Below, in pieces: positions 30,546 to 38,924 of a stretch of 39,142 nt of DNA; the stretch's first letter is position 1, and the number at the start of each line of letters is the position of its first letter. The notes below the pieces were generated by a model. It made no database searches. It had not been told where the DNA came from and saw only the letters and a program-made list of their open reading frames with translations. This DNA is from Nitrosomonadales bacterium. GTDB taxonomy: Bacteria; Pseudomonadota; Gammaproteobacteria; Burkholderiales; Gallionellaceae. The position numbers and the translations under genes are program-made. The stretch covers positions 1 through 39,142 of the forward strand of contig JANYJE010000017.1 of assembly GCA_025408405.1 (NCBI GenBank). The letters are read 5' to 3'.

Positions 30546-30625
30546 GGGAAGGGTAAAGGGTTAAAAGGTAAAGGGTAAAAAGTGCGGTGCATAACCGCCC
30601 TTACCCCTTATCCCTTATCCCTTAA
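30546..30625. repeat. Heptad-armed inverted-repeat element, carA/carB gap
   Basis: The left arm consists of 7-nt units near AAGGGTA (30549-30576: AAGGGTA, AAGGGTT, AAAAGGT, AAAGGGT). The right arm is CCCTTAC, CCCTTAT, CCCTTAT, CCCTTAA (30598-30625). The core carries a small stem GCGGT/ACCGC. The whole intercistronic gap is this structure. It has the same plan as the element at 23661 but an unrelated repeat word. Confidence 0.85.
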
Positions 30626-30633
30626 CAAAACCT

Positions 30634-31782
30634 TCACTTCCTTTCTTTCATCGACGCAACGAAGCGATCAAATAAATAATCCACGTCCTGCGGCCCGGGG
30701 CTCGCTTCAGGATGGCCCTGGAAGCAGAACGCCGGCTTATCGGTCAGCTCGAAGCCCTGCAGCGTGCCGTCGAACAGCGACACGTGGGTCACGCGCGCAT
30801 TTTTCGGCAGCGTCTTCGCGTCCACCTCAAAGCCGTGGTTCTGGCTGGTAATCATCACGCGGCGACTCTGCATATCCTGCACCGGATGGTTCGCCCCGCG
30901 ATGGCCGAATTTCATCTTCTGTGTCTTGGCCCCCACGGCCAAGCCCAGAATCTGGTGCCCCAGACAAATACCGAACAGCGGCATGCCGTCTTTAAGGAAT
31001 TGCTGTGTCGCCGCAATCGCGTAAGCGCACGGCTCCGGATCACCGGGGCCATTCGTCAGAAACACGCCGTCAGGCTTCAGCCTCATCACCTCTGCAGCAC
31101 TGGTCTGGGCAGGCACCACGGTAACCTTGCAGCCACGCTCGGCCAGCTTGCGCAGAATGTTGCGTTTAACACCGAAGTCGTAGGCCACCACATGCAGGAC
31201 TGAGGACTGAGGACTGAGGGCCGAGGTGTCCAGCTCGCCGTAGCCGGTGCCGAGCTGCCATTCTGTCTGAGTCCATTCATACGGCTTGTCGCAGCTCACC
31301 ACCTGCGCCAAATCCATACCGGCCAGTCCGGCAAACCCGCGTGCCGCTGCCAGAGCCGCTGCCTCGTCGGTGCCGGTAGCAATGCAACCGTTCTGCGCAC
31401 CTTTCTCACGCAGGATGCGCGTCAGCTTGCGCGTATCGATCTCGGCAATGCCCACCACCTTGTTGACCTTGAGGTAATCGGACAGCGACTGGGTACTGCG
31501 GAAGTTGCTCACGGTTTGCGACAGGTCGCGTATCACCAGCCCGCTGGCAAAAACCTGGCGCGACTCCACGTCTTCGGTGTTCACGCCCACGTTACCGATA
31601 TGCGGATAAGTCAGGGTGACGATTTGCTTGCAATAAGAGGGGTCGGTGAGAATTTCCTGGTAGCCGGACATGGAGGTGTTGAACACCACCTCGCCCGCGC
31701 TGACCCCTTCGGCGCCTATGGCAATGCCACGAAACACCGTTCCATCGGCTAACACTAGAATGGCAGGGTTCGTTTGAGACAC
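30634..31782 (-). CDS. carA: Carbamoyl-phosphate synthase small subunit (glutaminase)
   Basis: Hydrolyses glutamine and passes ammonia to CarB. The class I glutamine amidotransferase triad is visible: C273 (LFGICLGHQ), H357 and E359 ([12 protein letters not shown]). I chose the GTG at 31782 because GGGAG lies 6 nt upstream, and it gives 382 aa, the E. coli length. The frame stays open to an ATG at 31812 that has no ribosome binding site. Residues about 188-196 (ALSPQSSVL), in the linker between the N-terminal and amidotransferase domains, are encoded by tandem 7-nt repeats (31196-31223). Transcribed from a strong-looking promoter at 31861-31889. Confidence 0.97.
   Translation of the reverse strand: MSQTNPAILVLADGTVFRGIAIGAEGVSAGEVVFNTSMSGYQEILTDPSYCKQIVTLTYPHIGNVGVNTEDVESRQVFASGLVIRDLSQTVSNFRSTQSLSDYLKVNKVVGIAEIDTRKLTRILREKGAQNGCIATGTDEAAALAAARGFAGLAGMDLAQVVSCDKPYEWTQTEWQLGTGYGELDTSALSPQSSVLHVVAYDFGVKRNILRKLAERGCKVTVVPAQTSAAEVMRLKPDGVFLTNGPGDPEPCAYAIAATQQFLKDGMPLFGICLGHQILGLAVGAKTQKMKFGHRGANHPVQDMQSRRVMITSQNHGFEVDAKTLPKNARVTHVSLFDGTLQGFELTDKPAFCFQGHPEASPGPQDVDYLFDRFVASMKERK
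31196..31223. repeat. In-frame heptad array inside carA
   Basis: Three perfect AGGACTG units (31196-31216) and one degenerate unit AGGGCCG (31217-31223) lie inside carA. The reverse strand encodes LSPQSSVL in the linker before [12 protein letters not shown]. The same unit forms the arrays at 9984 and 23661, but no opposite arm is present here. Confidence 0.9.
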
Positions 31783-31817
31783 CGGATACTCCCTAAAGCT
31801 GACAGCTGACATAAAGA

Positions 31818-31846
31818 AGCGGGACGAACCTGTAGTTCATCCCGCT
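31818..31846 (-). promoter_or_regulatory. Hairpin in the carA leader
   Basis: AGCGGGATGAAC and GTTCGTCCCGCT (minus strand) form a 12-bp stem with one G-U pair and a 5-nt loop. It lies a few nt after the predicted carA transcription start. The tail TCTTTA is weakly T-rich, so it could be a leader stabiliser, an attenuator, or a terminator for amtB read-through. Confidence 0.5.
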
Positions 31847-31860
31847 ATTGATTGCTGCGA

Positions 31861-31889
31861 ATTATACCCGAATGCGGGATACCTATCAA
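31861..31889 (-). promoter_or_regulatory. Near-consensus sigma-70 promoter for carA-carB-greA
   Basis: On the minus strand TTGATA (31889-31884) and TATAAT (31866-31861) are separated by exactly 17 nt. That matches 5 of 6 and 6 of 6 consensus positions. The -35 hexamer abuts the amtB stop codon. Predicted start near 31854, giving a leader of about 70 nt to the GTG at 31782. I saw no ARG box or PurR/PyrR-type element. Confidence 0.8.
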
Positions 31890-33119
31890 TTACCAGCCCG
31901 ATTCACGCTCCGGCGTTGCGCTAATCTTGTGAATGCTCAGGTCGGCACCATTAAACTCTTCTTCAGCATCGAGACGGATACCCACGGCTTTTTTCAGCAC
32001 GGCATACACCACGTAGCCACCAACAAACGCGATTACGATACCCAGCAAGGTGCCAACTAGCTGAGACATGAAACTAATTTTAACGATCTCATTGTTAACG
32101 ATGGCTCCCTGCATGCCACCCAACGCTTTCAAACCAAAGATGCCGGCAGCAATTCCACCCCATGCACCGCACAAGCCATGCAACGGCCATACACCGAGCA
32201 CATCGTCGATCTTCCAGCGGTTTTGTGTCAGGGTAAACATCCATACAAACAGGCCACCGGCCACGCCACCCACGACCAGCGCGCCCAGCGGGTGCATCAG
32301 ATCGGAACCGGCACACACGGCCACCAACCCAGCCAGAGGGCCGTTATGCACGAAACCCGGGTCGTTCTTGCCCGCCCACAGTGCGACCAGCGTGCCACCC
32401 ACCATCGCCATCAACGAATTGACTGCAACCAGGCCGCTGATCTTGCTGATTTCCTGTGCGGACATGACGTTAAAGCCGAACCAGCCCACGGTGAGTATCC
32501 ACGCCCCCAGAGCCAGGAAAGGAATGCTGGAAGGAGGATGCGCCGAGATGCGCCCTTCCTTGGTGTAGCGGCCGCGCCGCGCACCCAGCAAGAGCACGGC
32601 AGCCAGTGCGATCCAGCCGCCGACCGCATGCACCACGACGGAGCCGGCAAAATCGTGAAACTCGGCACCAAATGAGGCGTTCAGCCAGTCCTGAACCCCC
32701 AGGCGATGGTTCCAGGCAATACCCTCAAAGAAGGGATAAACACAGCCGACCAGTATAAAAGTAGCGGCTAATTGCGGATTGAAACGTGCGCGCTCGGCCA
32801 TGCCACCAGAAATAATGGCCGGAATGGCAGCAGCGAAGGTGAGCAAAAAGAAAAACTTGACCAACTCATAGCCATTTTTCTCTGCCAGATGCTCGGCACC
32901 AGTGAAAAAATTCACTCCATAGGCAATGCTGTAACCAATAAAAAAATACGCCAAGGTTGACACAGCGAAATCGGTAAGAATTTTTACCAATGCATTCACC
33001 TGGTTTTTCTTGCGTACCGTACCCAGCTCAAGAAATGCGAATCCCGCATGCATTGCCAACACCATGATGGCACCCAGCAAAATAAATAACGCATCACTGC
33101 TGACTTTTAAATTTTCCAT
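31890..33119 (-). CDS. amtB: Ammonium transporter (Amt/MEP/Rh family)
   Basis: Trimeric inner-membrane channel for ammonium uptake. The 409 residues have about 11 hydrophobic segments and no obvious cleaved signal peptide. The conserved pore residues are D156, the twin histidines H164 (FHDFAGSVVVHAVGG) and H314 (VWPLHGLCGAWGG), each offset by -4 from E. coli D160/H168/H318. The cytoplasmic tail (LDAEEEFNGADLSIHKI) fits the PII-docking region. I chose the ATG at 33119 with GGGG 6 nt upstream; the open frame extends four codons further. No glnK is adjacent, which is unusual because amtB is commonly paired with it. Confidence 0.95.
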   Translation of the reverse strand: MENLKVSSDALFILLGAIMVLAMHAGFAFLELGTVRKKNQVNALVKILTDFAVSTLAYFFIGYSIAYGVNFFTGAEHLAEKNGYELVKFFFLLTFAAAIPAIISGGMAERARFNPQLAATFILVGCVYPFFEGIAWNHRLGVQDWLNASFGAEFHDFAGSVVVHAVGGWIALAAVLLLGARRGRYTKEGRISAHPPSSIPFLALGAWILTVGWFGFNVMSAQEISKISGLVAVNSLMAMVGGTLVALWAGKNDPGFVHNGPLAGLVAVCAGSDLMHPLGALVVGGVAGGLFVWMFTLTQNRWKIDDVLGVWPLHGLCGAWGGIAAGIFGLKALGGMQGAIVNNEIVKISFMSQLVGTLLGIVIAFVGGYVVYAVLKKAVGIRLDAEEEFNGADLSIHKISATPERESGW

Positions 33120-33157
33120 TTCAAACCCCAATTAAAGTGCAAACCTGCCAACCTTAA

Positions 33158-33172
33158 GCGATTTACATGCCA
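33158..33172 (-). promoter_or_regulatory. Candidate sigma-54 promoter for amtB
   Basis: The minus strand reads TGGCATGTAAATCGC: GG and GC are exactly 10 nt apart as required for -24/-12 elements (consensus TGGCACG-N4-TTGC). There is one mismatch in each half (T for C, and C for T). A start near 33146 would leave a 27-nt leader. Nitrogen-limited amtB expression from sigma-54/NtrC is known in many proteobacteria. Confidence 0.5.
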
Positions 33173-33255
33173 CAAATAACAACTATTGATTTGTAAGCCT
33201 ATTTTCAACAAGACCAATACAAAACAAGGGTCTGATTCCCCAACTTGGTGCACCC

Positions 33256-33291
33256 AAACCTGAATGCACCATAATTGGTGCATTCAGGTTT
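33256..33291. promoter_or_regulatory. 16-bp perfect palindrome between Nudix gene and amtB; NtrC-like or terminator
   Basis: AAACCTGAATGCACCA and its exact reverse complement flank TAAT. The inner part is TGCACCATAATTGGTGCA (33265-33282), close to the NtrC enhancer pattern TGCACC-N5-GGTGCA but with a 6-nt centre. A further TTGGTGCACC lies at 33245-33254. It overlaps the Nudix stop codon (33284-33286), so it could equally be that gene's transcript-end hairpin, though only three T follow. Confidence 0.5.
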
Positions 33292-33829
33292 TCCAGCCTT
33301 GCTGCAACTTTTCCATCCAGAACAAACCGACTATCGTCTTGCTGTCGTTAATTTTCCCTAGCCTGACCCAGTCGATTGCATCCGCCAGGGACAATTCGAA
33401 TACCTCGAGAAATTCGCCATCATCGAGTGTCGAGCCCTGATGCGTGAGACCGCGCGCCAGAAAATATTCGATGCGCTCATCCGAGTAACCGATGCACGGC
33501 CAGGCCGTGGTGATATGCGTCCACTCGCGGGCGACATAGCCGGTTTCTTCCAGCAGTTCACGCTGTGCGGTGTCCAGAATATCTTCGCCGTGGTCAATTT
33601 TTCCCGCAGGCAATTCAATAAACTCCTGCTGCGGTGCATAGCGGAATTGGCGCTCCATGATCAGCTTGCCATTGTCGAGCAAGGCCAGCACGGCGACTGC
33701 TCCCGGATGCCTGATGTATTCGCGCTCGCTGATACTGCCATCCGGCATGCGTGCGTTATCTTTCCTCACCTTGATGAAGTTACCGTCATACACCAGCGCA
33801 GCATCGATCAGTGTTTCCTTTAGTTCCAT
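33284..33829 (-). CDS. Nudix hydrolase, ADP-ribose pyrophosphatase type
   Basis: Hydrolyses nucleoside diphosphate derivatives, most likely ADP-ribose to AMP and ribose-5-phosphate (NudF-like). The complete Nudix box GX5EX7REUXEEXGU spans about 76-99 (G at 76, REL at 90-92, EE at 94-95). The preceding FRYAPQQEFIELPAGK matches ADP-ribose pyrophosphatases. From the ATG at 33829 it has 181 aa and the family-like start MELKETLIDAALVYDG. No good ribosome binding site precedes it, only an A-rich stretch. The frame is open to 33901 through a hairpin repeat. The exact substrate is inferred. Confidence 0.92.
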   Translation of the reverse strand: MELKETLIDAALVYDGNFIKVRKDNARMPDGSISEREYIRHPGAVAVLALLDNGKLIMERQFRYAPQQEFIELPAGKIDHGEDILDTAQRELLEETGYVAREWTHITTAWPCIGYSDERIEYFLARGLTHQGSTLDDGEFLEVFELSLADAIDWVRLGKINDSKTIVGLFWMEKLQQGWKT

Positions 33830-33857
33830 TTTTTTGACTTTTTTGGGTTTATAAATG

Positions 33858-33883
33858 GACACTCCCGCCGTAGCGGGAGTGTC
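33858..33883. repeat. Perfect hairpin between nuoN and the Nudix gene
   Basis: GACACTCCCGC and GCGGGAGTGTC form an 11-bp perfect stem around a 4-nt loop in the 78-nt gap after nuoN. No T-run follows on the minus strand. It may be a nuo-operon transcript-end structure or a REP-like repeat; its CCCGC/GCGGG stem resembles the palindromes at 5583-5663. Confidence 0.6.
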
Positions 33884-33907
33884 TGCAATCTCAAGCCGCA
33901 CAAAAAC

Positions 33908-35359
33908 TTAATGCAGTAAAAAGGACTGCCGCACCGAAACTACGCATACCGACATCAGCGTGCCCGGCATCATGCCCAGCGCCAGCACGGCCAGACTATT
34001 AATCGAAATCAGCAAACTGGTGTCCGGCTGCATCTTGATCTGCTCATGACTTTCCGGCGCGTCAAAATACATCAGCTTGACGATGCGCAGGTAGTAGTAA
34101 GCACCGATCAGCGAGAACAGCACTGCAGCTACGGCCAACCACAGGTAGCCTGCGCTCACGATAGCCTGCAGCACCATGAATTTTGCAAAGAAACCCACTG
34201 TGGGCGGAATCCCTGCCATCGAGAACATCAGCAGCAACATCATGAATGCGATCCACGGGTTGCGCTGGTTCAGCCCCTTGAAATCTTCCAGCTTGTCCGC
34301 CTCGAACCCTTCGCGCGACAGCAGCATAATCATGCCGAATGCACCCAGATTCATCAGCACATAAACGACGGCATAAAACATGGCAGAGCCATAACCTTCG
34401 ATATTGCCGCTAAGCATGCCCAGCAACAAAAAGCCCATATGCGCAATGCTCGAAAAAGCCAGCATGCGTTTGATATTGGTCTGCGCGATCGCGGCTATGT
34501 TGCCCACCGCAATGGACAGAATGGCCATGATCATCAGCATGACAGACCAGTCCACCATCAAGGGCTGCAGCCCTTCCACCAGTATGCGCATGACAAAAGC
34601 GAATACGGCCAGTTTGGGCGCCGAGCCTATCATCATCGTCATCGCGGTTGGCGCACCGTGATACACATCCGGAACCCACATATGGAACGGCACGGCACCC
34701 AGTTTGAACGCCAGGCCTGCCACCACGAACACCAGACCAAACACCAGCAACTCCTTGTTGGGTACTCCGTGCTTGATGGCTTCAGATACCCCTGCCACAT
34801 CCAGCGTAGCGGTGGCGCCGTATAGCATGGACATGCCATATAACAGCAGGCCTGAGGCGAGCGCGCCAAGAATAAAATATTTCATCGCAGCTTCGGTCGC
34901 AGTAGCGGAGTCGCGCTGCAACGCAACCATTGCGTACAGGCACAGGGACAGCAGCTCCAGCCCAAGGTACAGCGTCAGGAAATGGCTGGCCGAGATCATC
35001 ACCATCATGCCCAGCAATGAGAACAGGGTCAGCACCATAAATTCGCCACTGAACAGGCCGCGCGTCAACAGATAATTGCGCGAATACACCAGTGCCATGG
35101 AGACAGACAGGTAACTCAACAGCTTGAGCACATCTGACATCAGGTCATCCACAAACATGTTATGGAACAGATGCGTCACGCCGGGTTCGTGGGTTGCCAC
35201 GGTGATCAGCGAGCAACCCAGCAGCGTAAATTGCACCAGCAGATAGGTCACCGTCCTGTCCTTGTTGACGACCAACAGATCCACAATCAGGATGGTGCAT
35301 GCCATCACCAGCAGGAATATTTCTGCATAGGCAGGATACAGGGTGGACAAAAAACTCAT
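33908..35359 (-). CDS. nuoN: NADH-quinone oxidoreductase subunit N
   Basis: Antiporter-like proton-pumping subunit of complex I in the inner membrane. The 483 residues have about 14 hydrophobic segments. The conserved charged pair is the glutamate in [14 protein letters not shown] and the lysine in [23 protein letters not shown] further lysine lies in [21 protein letters not shown] lies 4-5 nt before the ATG. It is the last nuo gene, 22 nt after nuoM, and a stable hairpin lies downstream at 33858-33883. Confidence 0.97.
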   Translation of the reverse strand: MSFLSTLYPAYAEIFLLVMACTILIVDLLVVNKDRTVTYLLVQFTLLGCSLITVATHEPGVTHLFHNMFVDDLMSDVLKLLSYLSVSMALVYSRNYLLTRGLFSGEFMVLTLFSLLGMMVMISASHFLTLYLGLELLSLCLYAMVALQRDSATATEAAMKYFILGALASGLLLYGMSMLYGATATLDVAGVSEAIKHGVPNKELLVFGLVFVVAGLAFKLGAVPFHMWVPDVYHGAPTAMTMMIGSAPKLAVFAFVMRILVEGLQPLMVDWSVMLMIMAILSIAVGNIAAIAQTNIKRMLAFSSIAHMGFLLLGMLSGNIEGYGSAMFYAVVYVLMNLGAFGMIMLLSREGFEADKLEDFKGLNQRNPWIAFMMLLLMFSMAGIPPTVGFFAKFMVLQAIVSAGYLWLAVAAVLFSLIGAYYYLRIVKLMYFDAPESHEQIKMQPDTSLLISINSLAVLALGMMPGTLMSVCVVSVRQSFLLH

Positions 35360-35381
35360 ATCTTCCTCGATTCGATGATGC

Positions 35382-36866
35382 TTAGAATTTGGTGCGCGCG
35401 ACGTGAACCAGCAGGTCGTTCACCGTCACATGCATGATTTCACTAAACGGCAGCGGATATACACCCATCGCCAGCACGGTCAGCGCAAGGATGCCAAAGA
35501 TCACCTTTTCGCGCAGCGTAATGTCACTGAGGTGGGCCACATGATCGTTGGCCACCGCTCCAAAAATGACGCGCTTGTACATCCACAGGGTATAGGCCGC
35601 ACCGAAGACCAGGGTCATGGCTGCCAGAAACGCGAACCAGAAATTGGCTTTTTCTGCTCCCAGGATCACCAGAAACTCGCCCACGAAACCGCTGGTACCG
35701 GGCAGCCCGCTATTGGCCATGGCAAACAGCATGAAGAAGGCGGCAAACACCGGCATCTTGTTCGCCACACCGCCGTAATCGGCAATTTGGCGCGAGTGCA
35801 CGCGGTCATATAGCACACCTATCACCAGAAACAGCGCTCCTGAAACAAAGCCGTGCGAAATCATCTGCAGCAGAGCACCTTCCATGCCGTAGGCATTGAA
35901 GATGAAGAAGCCTAGCGTGACGAACCCCATGTGCGAGATGGACGAATAAGCCACCAGCTTCTTCATGTCGGACTGCATCAATGCAACCAGGCCGATGTAC
36001 ACCACCGCAATCAGCGACAAGGCAATCATCATGGCCGCCAGCTTGTGGCTGGCATCAGGTGCGATCGGTAGCGAGAAGCGCAGGAAGCCGTAAGCACCCA
36101 CCTTCAGCATGATCGCCGCCAGCACCACCGAGCCGCCAGTGGGTGCTTCCACGTGCGCATCGGGCAGCCACGTGTGCACCGGGAACATGGGCACCTTTAC
36201 CGAAAATGCGGCGAAGAAAGCGATGAACAGCAATATCTGGGCTGTCATTGAAATGGGCAAGGCATGGTAATCGAGAATTTCAAAGCTGCCGCCGGAGTGG
36301 TTGTACAGGTAAACCAGCGCAACCAGCATCAACAGCGAGCCGAGCAGCGTGTACAGGAAAAACTTGACTGCCGCATACACACGATTGGGGCCGCCCCACA
36401 CACCGATGATGAGGAACATCGGAATCAGCATGGCTTCCCAGAACACATAAAACAGCATGGCATCGAGCGCTGCAAATACGCCATTCACTATTCCCGACAT
36501 GATCAGAAAAGCCGCCAGGTATTGTGCGACGCGCTTTTCGATCACCTTCCAGCCAGCCAGCACCACCAGCGGAGTAAAGAAGCTATTGAGCAAAATAAAC
36601 AGCACCGAGATGCCATCCACACCCAGGTGGTAATGCATATTGAAGCGCGCAACCCAGTCGTGATTTTCGACGAATTGCATTGCACTCGTCATCTTGTCGA
36701 AGCCTGTGTAAAGCGGCAGCGTTACCAGGAATCCGAGTATGCCTCCAGCAAGGGCAATTACTCTTGCCAGCGGCGCATTGCGATCATTACCGGTAGCCAG
36801 CACCAGCACACCAAAAATAATGGGCAGCCAGATGGCAACGCTTAGCAGGTGGAATCCAAAAATCAT
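35382..36866 (-). CDS. nuoM: NADH-quinone oxidoreductase subunit M
   Basis: Antiporter-like proton-pumping subunit of complex I. The 494 residues have about 14 membrane segments. The key glutamate is in [14 protein letters not shown] and the key lysine in [20 protein letters not shown]. The broken-helix lysine is in [25 protein letters not shown] precedes the ATG. It lies 32 nt after nuoL and 22 nt before nuoN, in the usual L-M-N order. Confidence 0.97.
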   Translation of the reverse strand: MIFGFHLLSVAIWLPIIFGVLVLATGNDRNAPLARVIALAGGILGFLVTLPLYTGFDKMTSAMQFVENHDWVARFNMHYHLGVDGISVLFILLNSFFTPLVVLAGWKVIEKRVAQYLAAFLIMSGIVNGVFAALDAMLFYVFWEAMLIPMFLIIGVWGGPNRVYAAVKFFLYTLLGSLLMLVALVYLYNHSGGSFEILDYHALPISMTAQILLFIAFFAAFSVKVPMFPVHTWLPDAHVEAPTGGSVVLAAIMLKVGAYGFLRFSLPIAPDASHKLAAMMIALSLIAVVYIGLVALMQSDMKKLVAYSSISHMGFVTLGFFIFNAYGMEGALLQMISHGFVSGALFLVIGVLYDRVHSRQIADYGGVANKMPVFAAFFMLFAMANSGLPGTSGFVGEFLVILGAEKANFWFAFLAAMTLVFGAAYTLWMYKRVIFGAVANDHVAHLSDITLREKVIFGILALTVLAMGVYPLPFSEIMHVTVNDLLVHVARTKF

Positions 36867-36898
36867 ACGTCTTCCTTCAGTTTTATTCTGTGGTTACT

Positions 36899-38920
36899 TT
36901 AGTCCAGCCAGAAGCGGATAGTCAGCAGCGCAAACACTCCGATCAGCATGGCAAAGGCATAGTGGTAAATATATCCAGACTGTATCTGACGCAGCATCAC
37001 GGAAAATCTCCCGACCAGACGCGCCGTGCCATTCACCATCATGCCGTCAATCAGCTTCACATCCCCAAACTTCCACAAGAAACGGCTTGCAGTGCGCGCT
37101 CCGCCGGCAAAGAACCAGTCGTTGAAGCGGTCGAAGTAGTACTTCTGGTCGAGCACGGTGTAGACCAGCTCGAAGCGGCGCTTGATCGCGGCGGGGATGT
37201 CCGGGCGCTTCATGTAGAAGAACCAGGCACTGCCCGCGCCCAGCAATGCGAGGGCGAAAGGAGCGGAGAAGAAGGAATGCAGCGCCATCGCAAACGCGCC
37301 TTGGAACTCCTCGCGCATCTCTTCCAGCGCATGGTGTCCTTCCGCGATGTAGATCGCGGAGCCGAAGTAGTCGCCGTACAGCATGGGCTCGATGGCGATC
37401 AGACCGATGAACGCAGACGGAATCGCCAGCAGCACCAGCGGCACAATCACCACCCAAGATGGCTCATGCGGTTTTTGTCCCGGCTTGAGGCCGTGATGAT
37501 GGTCGTGCGCGGATTCTTCATCATCATGGTCGCCGTGGTGGTCATGGTGATCCTTGCCGAAGCGTTCCTCGCCGTGGAACACGAGGAAGTACATGCGGAA
37601 GGAGTAGAAGGCGGTGACGAACACGCCTGCCAGCACGGCCGCATAGGCAAAGCCGGAACCCGGCAGGTGCGAATATTCCACGGCCTCGATGATGCTGTCC
37701 TTGGAATAGAAACCGGAGAGGAAAGGCGTGCCGATCAAGGCCAGCGAACCGATCAGCGAAGTGGCCCACGTCCAAGGCAGATATTTGCGCAGGCCACCCA
37801 TGTTGCGGATGTCCTGGTCGTGGTGCATGGCGATGATCACCGAGCCTGCGGCCAGGAACAGCAGCGCCTTGAAGAAGGCGTGCGTCATCAGGTGGAACAC
37901 CGCCACCGAGTAGGCCGACGCACCCAGCGCAACCGTCATGTAGCCGAGTTGCGACAGGGTGGAGTACGCCACCACGCGTTTGATGTCGTTCTGGATGATA
38001 CCGAGGAAACCCATGAACAGCGCGGTGATCGCGCCGATAACCATAACGAAGGAAAGTGCCGTCTCGGACAGCTCGAACAGTGGCGACATGCGCGCCACCA
38101 TGAAGATACCGGCTGTCACCATGGTTGCGGCGTGGATCAGCGCGGAAATCGGCGTCGGGCCTTCCATCGAATCGGGCAGCCACACATGCAACGGAAATTG
38201 CGCCGACTTCCCCATCGCGCCGATGAACAGCAGAATACAGATGGCAGTCATGGTATTCCAGCTCACCCCGGGAATCGGTGCGATATCGTTGGCATAGCGA
38301 TGTGCATTGGCGAACACGGCGGCGTAGTCAAGCGTGCCGAACACCATCAGCACCAGCCCGATGCCAAGCAGGAAGCCGAAATCGCCGACACGGTTGACCA
38401 GAAATGCCTTGAGGTTGGCATAGATCGCCGTCGGGCGTGTGTACCAGAAGCCGATCAGCAGATAAGAAACCAGACCGACCGCCTCCCAGCCGAAGAACAG
38501 TTGCATGAAGTTGTTGGCCATCACCAGCATCAGCATGGAGAAGGTAAACAGCGATATATAGCTGAAGAAACGCTGGTAGCCCGCGTCTTCTTCCATGTAA
38601 CCGATGGTGTAGATGTGCACCATCAGCGACACGAAGGTCACCACCAGCATCATCATCACGGTCAGGCGGTCGATCAGGAAACCAACCTCGAAGCTGGTAT
38701 CACCCGAACTCACCCATTTGTATACCGTGCCGTTGAATTGATGCCCGGCCAGCACGTCCTGGAAGATTGCCAAGGATGCAAAAAAGGACACTGCGACCAA
38801 TGCGATGGTGATGCGATGCGACCAGACCCGCCCCAGCACATTACCGAACAAGCCGGCGGCAATCGCACCCACGAGCGGGGCCAATGGTACCAGCAGATAT
38901 AGATTTTGCATGTTGCTCAT
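36899..38920 (-). CDS. nuoL: NADH-quinone oxidoreductase subunit L
   Basis: Distal antiporter-like subunit of complex I, with a C-terminal lateral helix. The 673 residues have about 16 membrane segments. The pair E (FFGWEAVGLVSYLLIGFW) and K (GAMGKSAQFPLHVWLPD) is present, and NDIKRVVAYSTLSQLGYM carries the broken-helix lysine. A His/Asp-rich loop (about residues 457-480, with KDHHDHHGDHDDEE then HDHHH) is inserted between late membrane helices. Such loops occur in some betaproteobacterial NuoL, but their role is unknown. AAAGG lies 8 nt before the ATG, which follows the nuoK stop by 4 nt. Confidence 0.97.
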   Translation of the reverse strand: MSNMQNLYLLVPLAPLVGAIAAGLFGNVLGRVWSHRITIALVAVSFFASLAIFQDVLAGHQFNGTVYKWVSSGDTSFEVGFLIDRLTVMMMLVVTFVSLMVHIYTIGYMEEDAGYQRFFSYISLFTFSMLMLVMANNFMQLFFGWEAVGLVSYLLIGFWYTRPTAIYANLKAFLVNRVGDFGFLLGIGLVLMVFGTLDYAAVFANAHRYANDIAPIPGVSWNTMTAICILLFIGAMGKSAQFPLHVWLPDSMEGPTPISALIHAATMVTAGIFMVARMSPLFELSETALSFVMVIGAITALFMGFLGIIQNDIKRVVAYSTLSQLGYMTVALGASAYSVAVFHLMTHAFFKALLFLAAGSVIIAMHHDQDIRNMGGLRKYLPWTWATSLIGSLALIGTPFLSGFYSKDSIIEAVEYSHLPGSGFAYAAVLAGVFVTAFYSFRMYFLVFHGEERFGKDHHDHHGDHDDEESAHDHHHGLKPGQKPHEPSWVVIVPLVLLAIPSAFIGLIAIEPMLYGDYFGSAIYIAEGHHALEEMREEFQGAFAMALHSFFSAPFALALLGAGSAWFFYMKRPDIPAAIKRRFELVYTVLDQKYYFDRFNDWFFAGGARTASRFLWKFGDVKLIDGMMVNGTARLVGRFSVMLRQIQSGYIYHYAFAMLIGVFALLTIRFWLD

Positions 38921-38924
38921 TCGC

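Noticed and set aside
33129-33155. TTGGCAGGTTTGCAC before amtB as a sigma-54 promoter
   Set aside because: GG and GC are 7 nt apart rather than 10; the element at 33158-33172 has correct spacing.
36890-38902. A 670-codon plus-strand open frame antisense to the whole of nuoL
   Set aside because: It mirrors nuoL codon use, is rich in His/Gln/Arg, shows no domain, and nuoL is an unmistakable family member.
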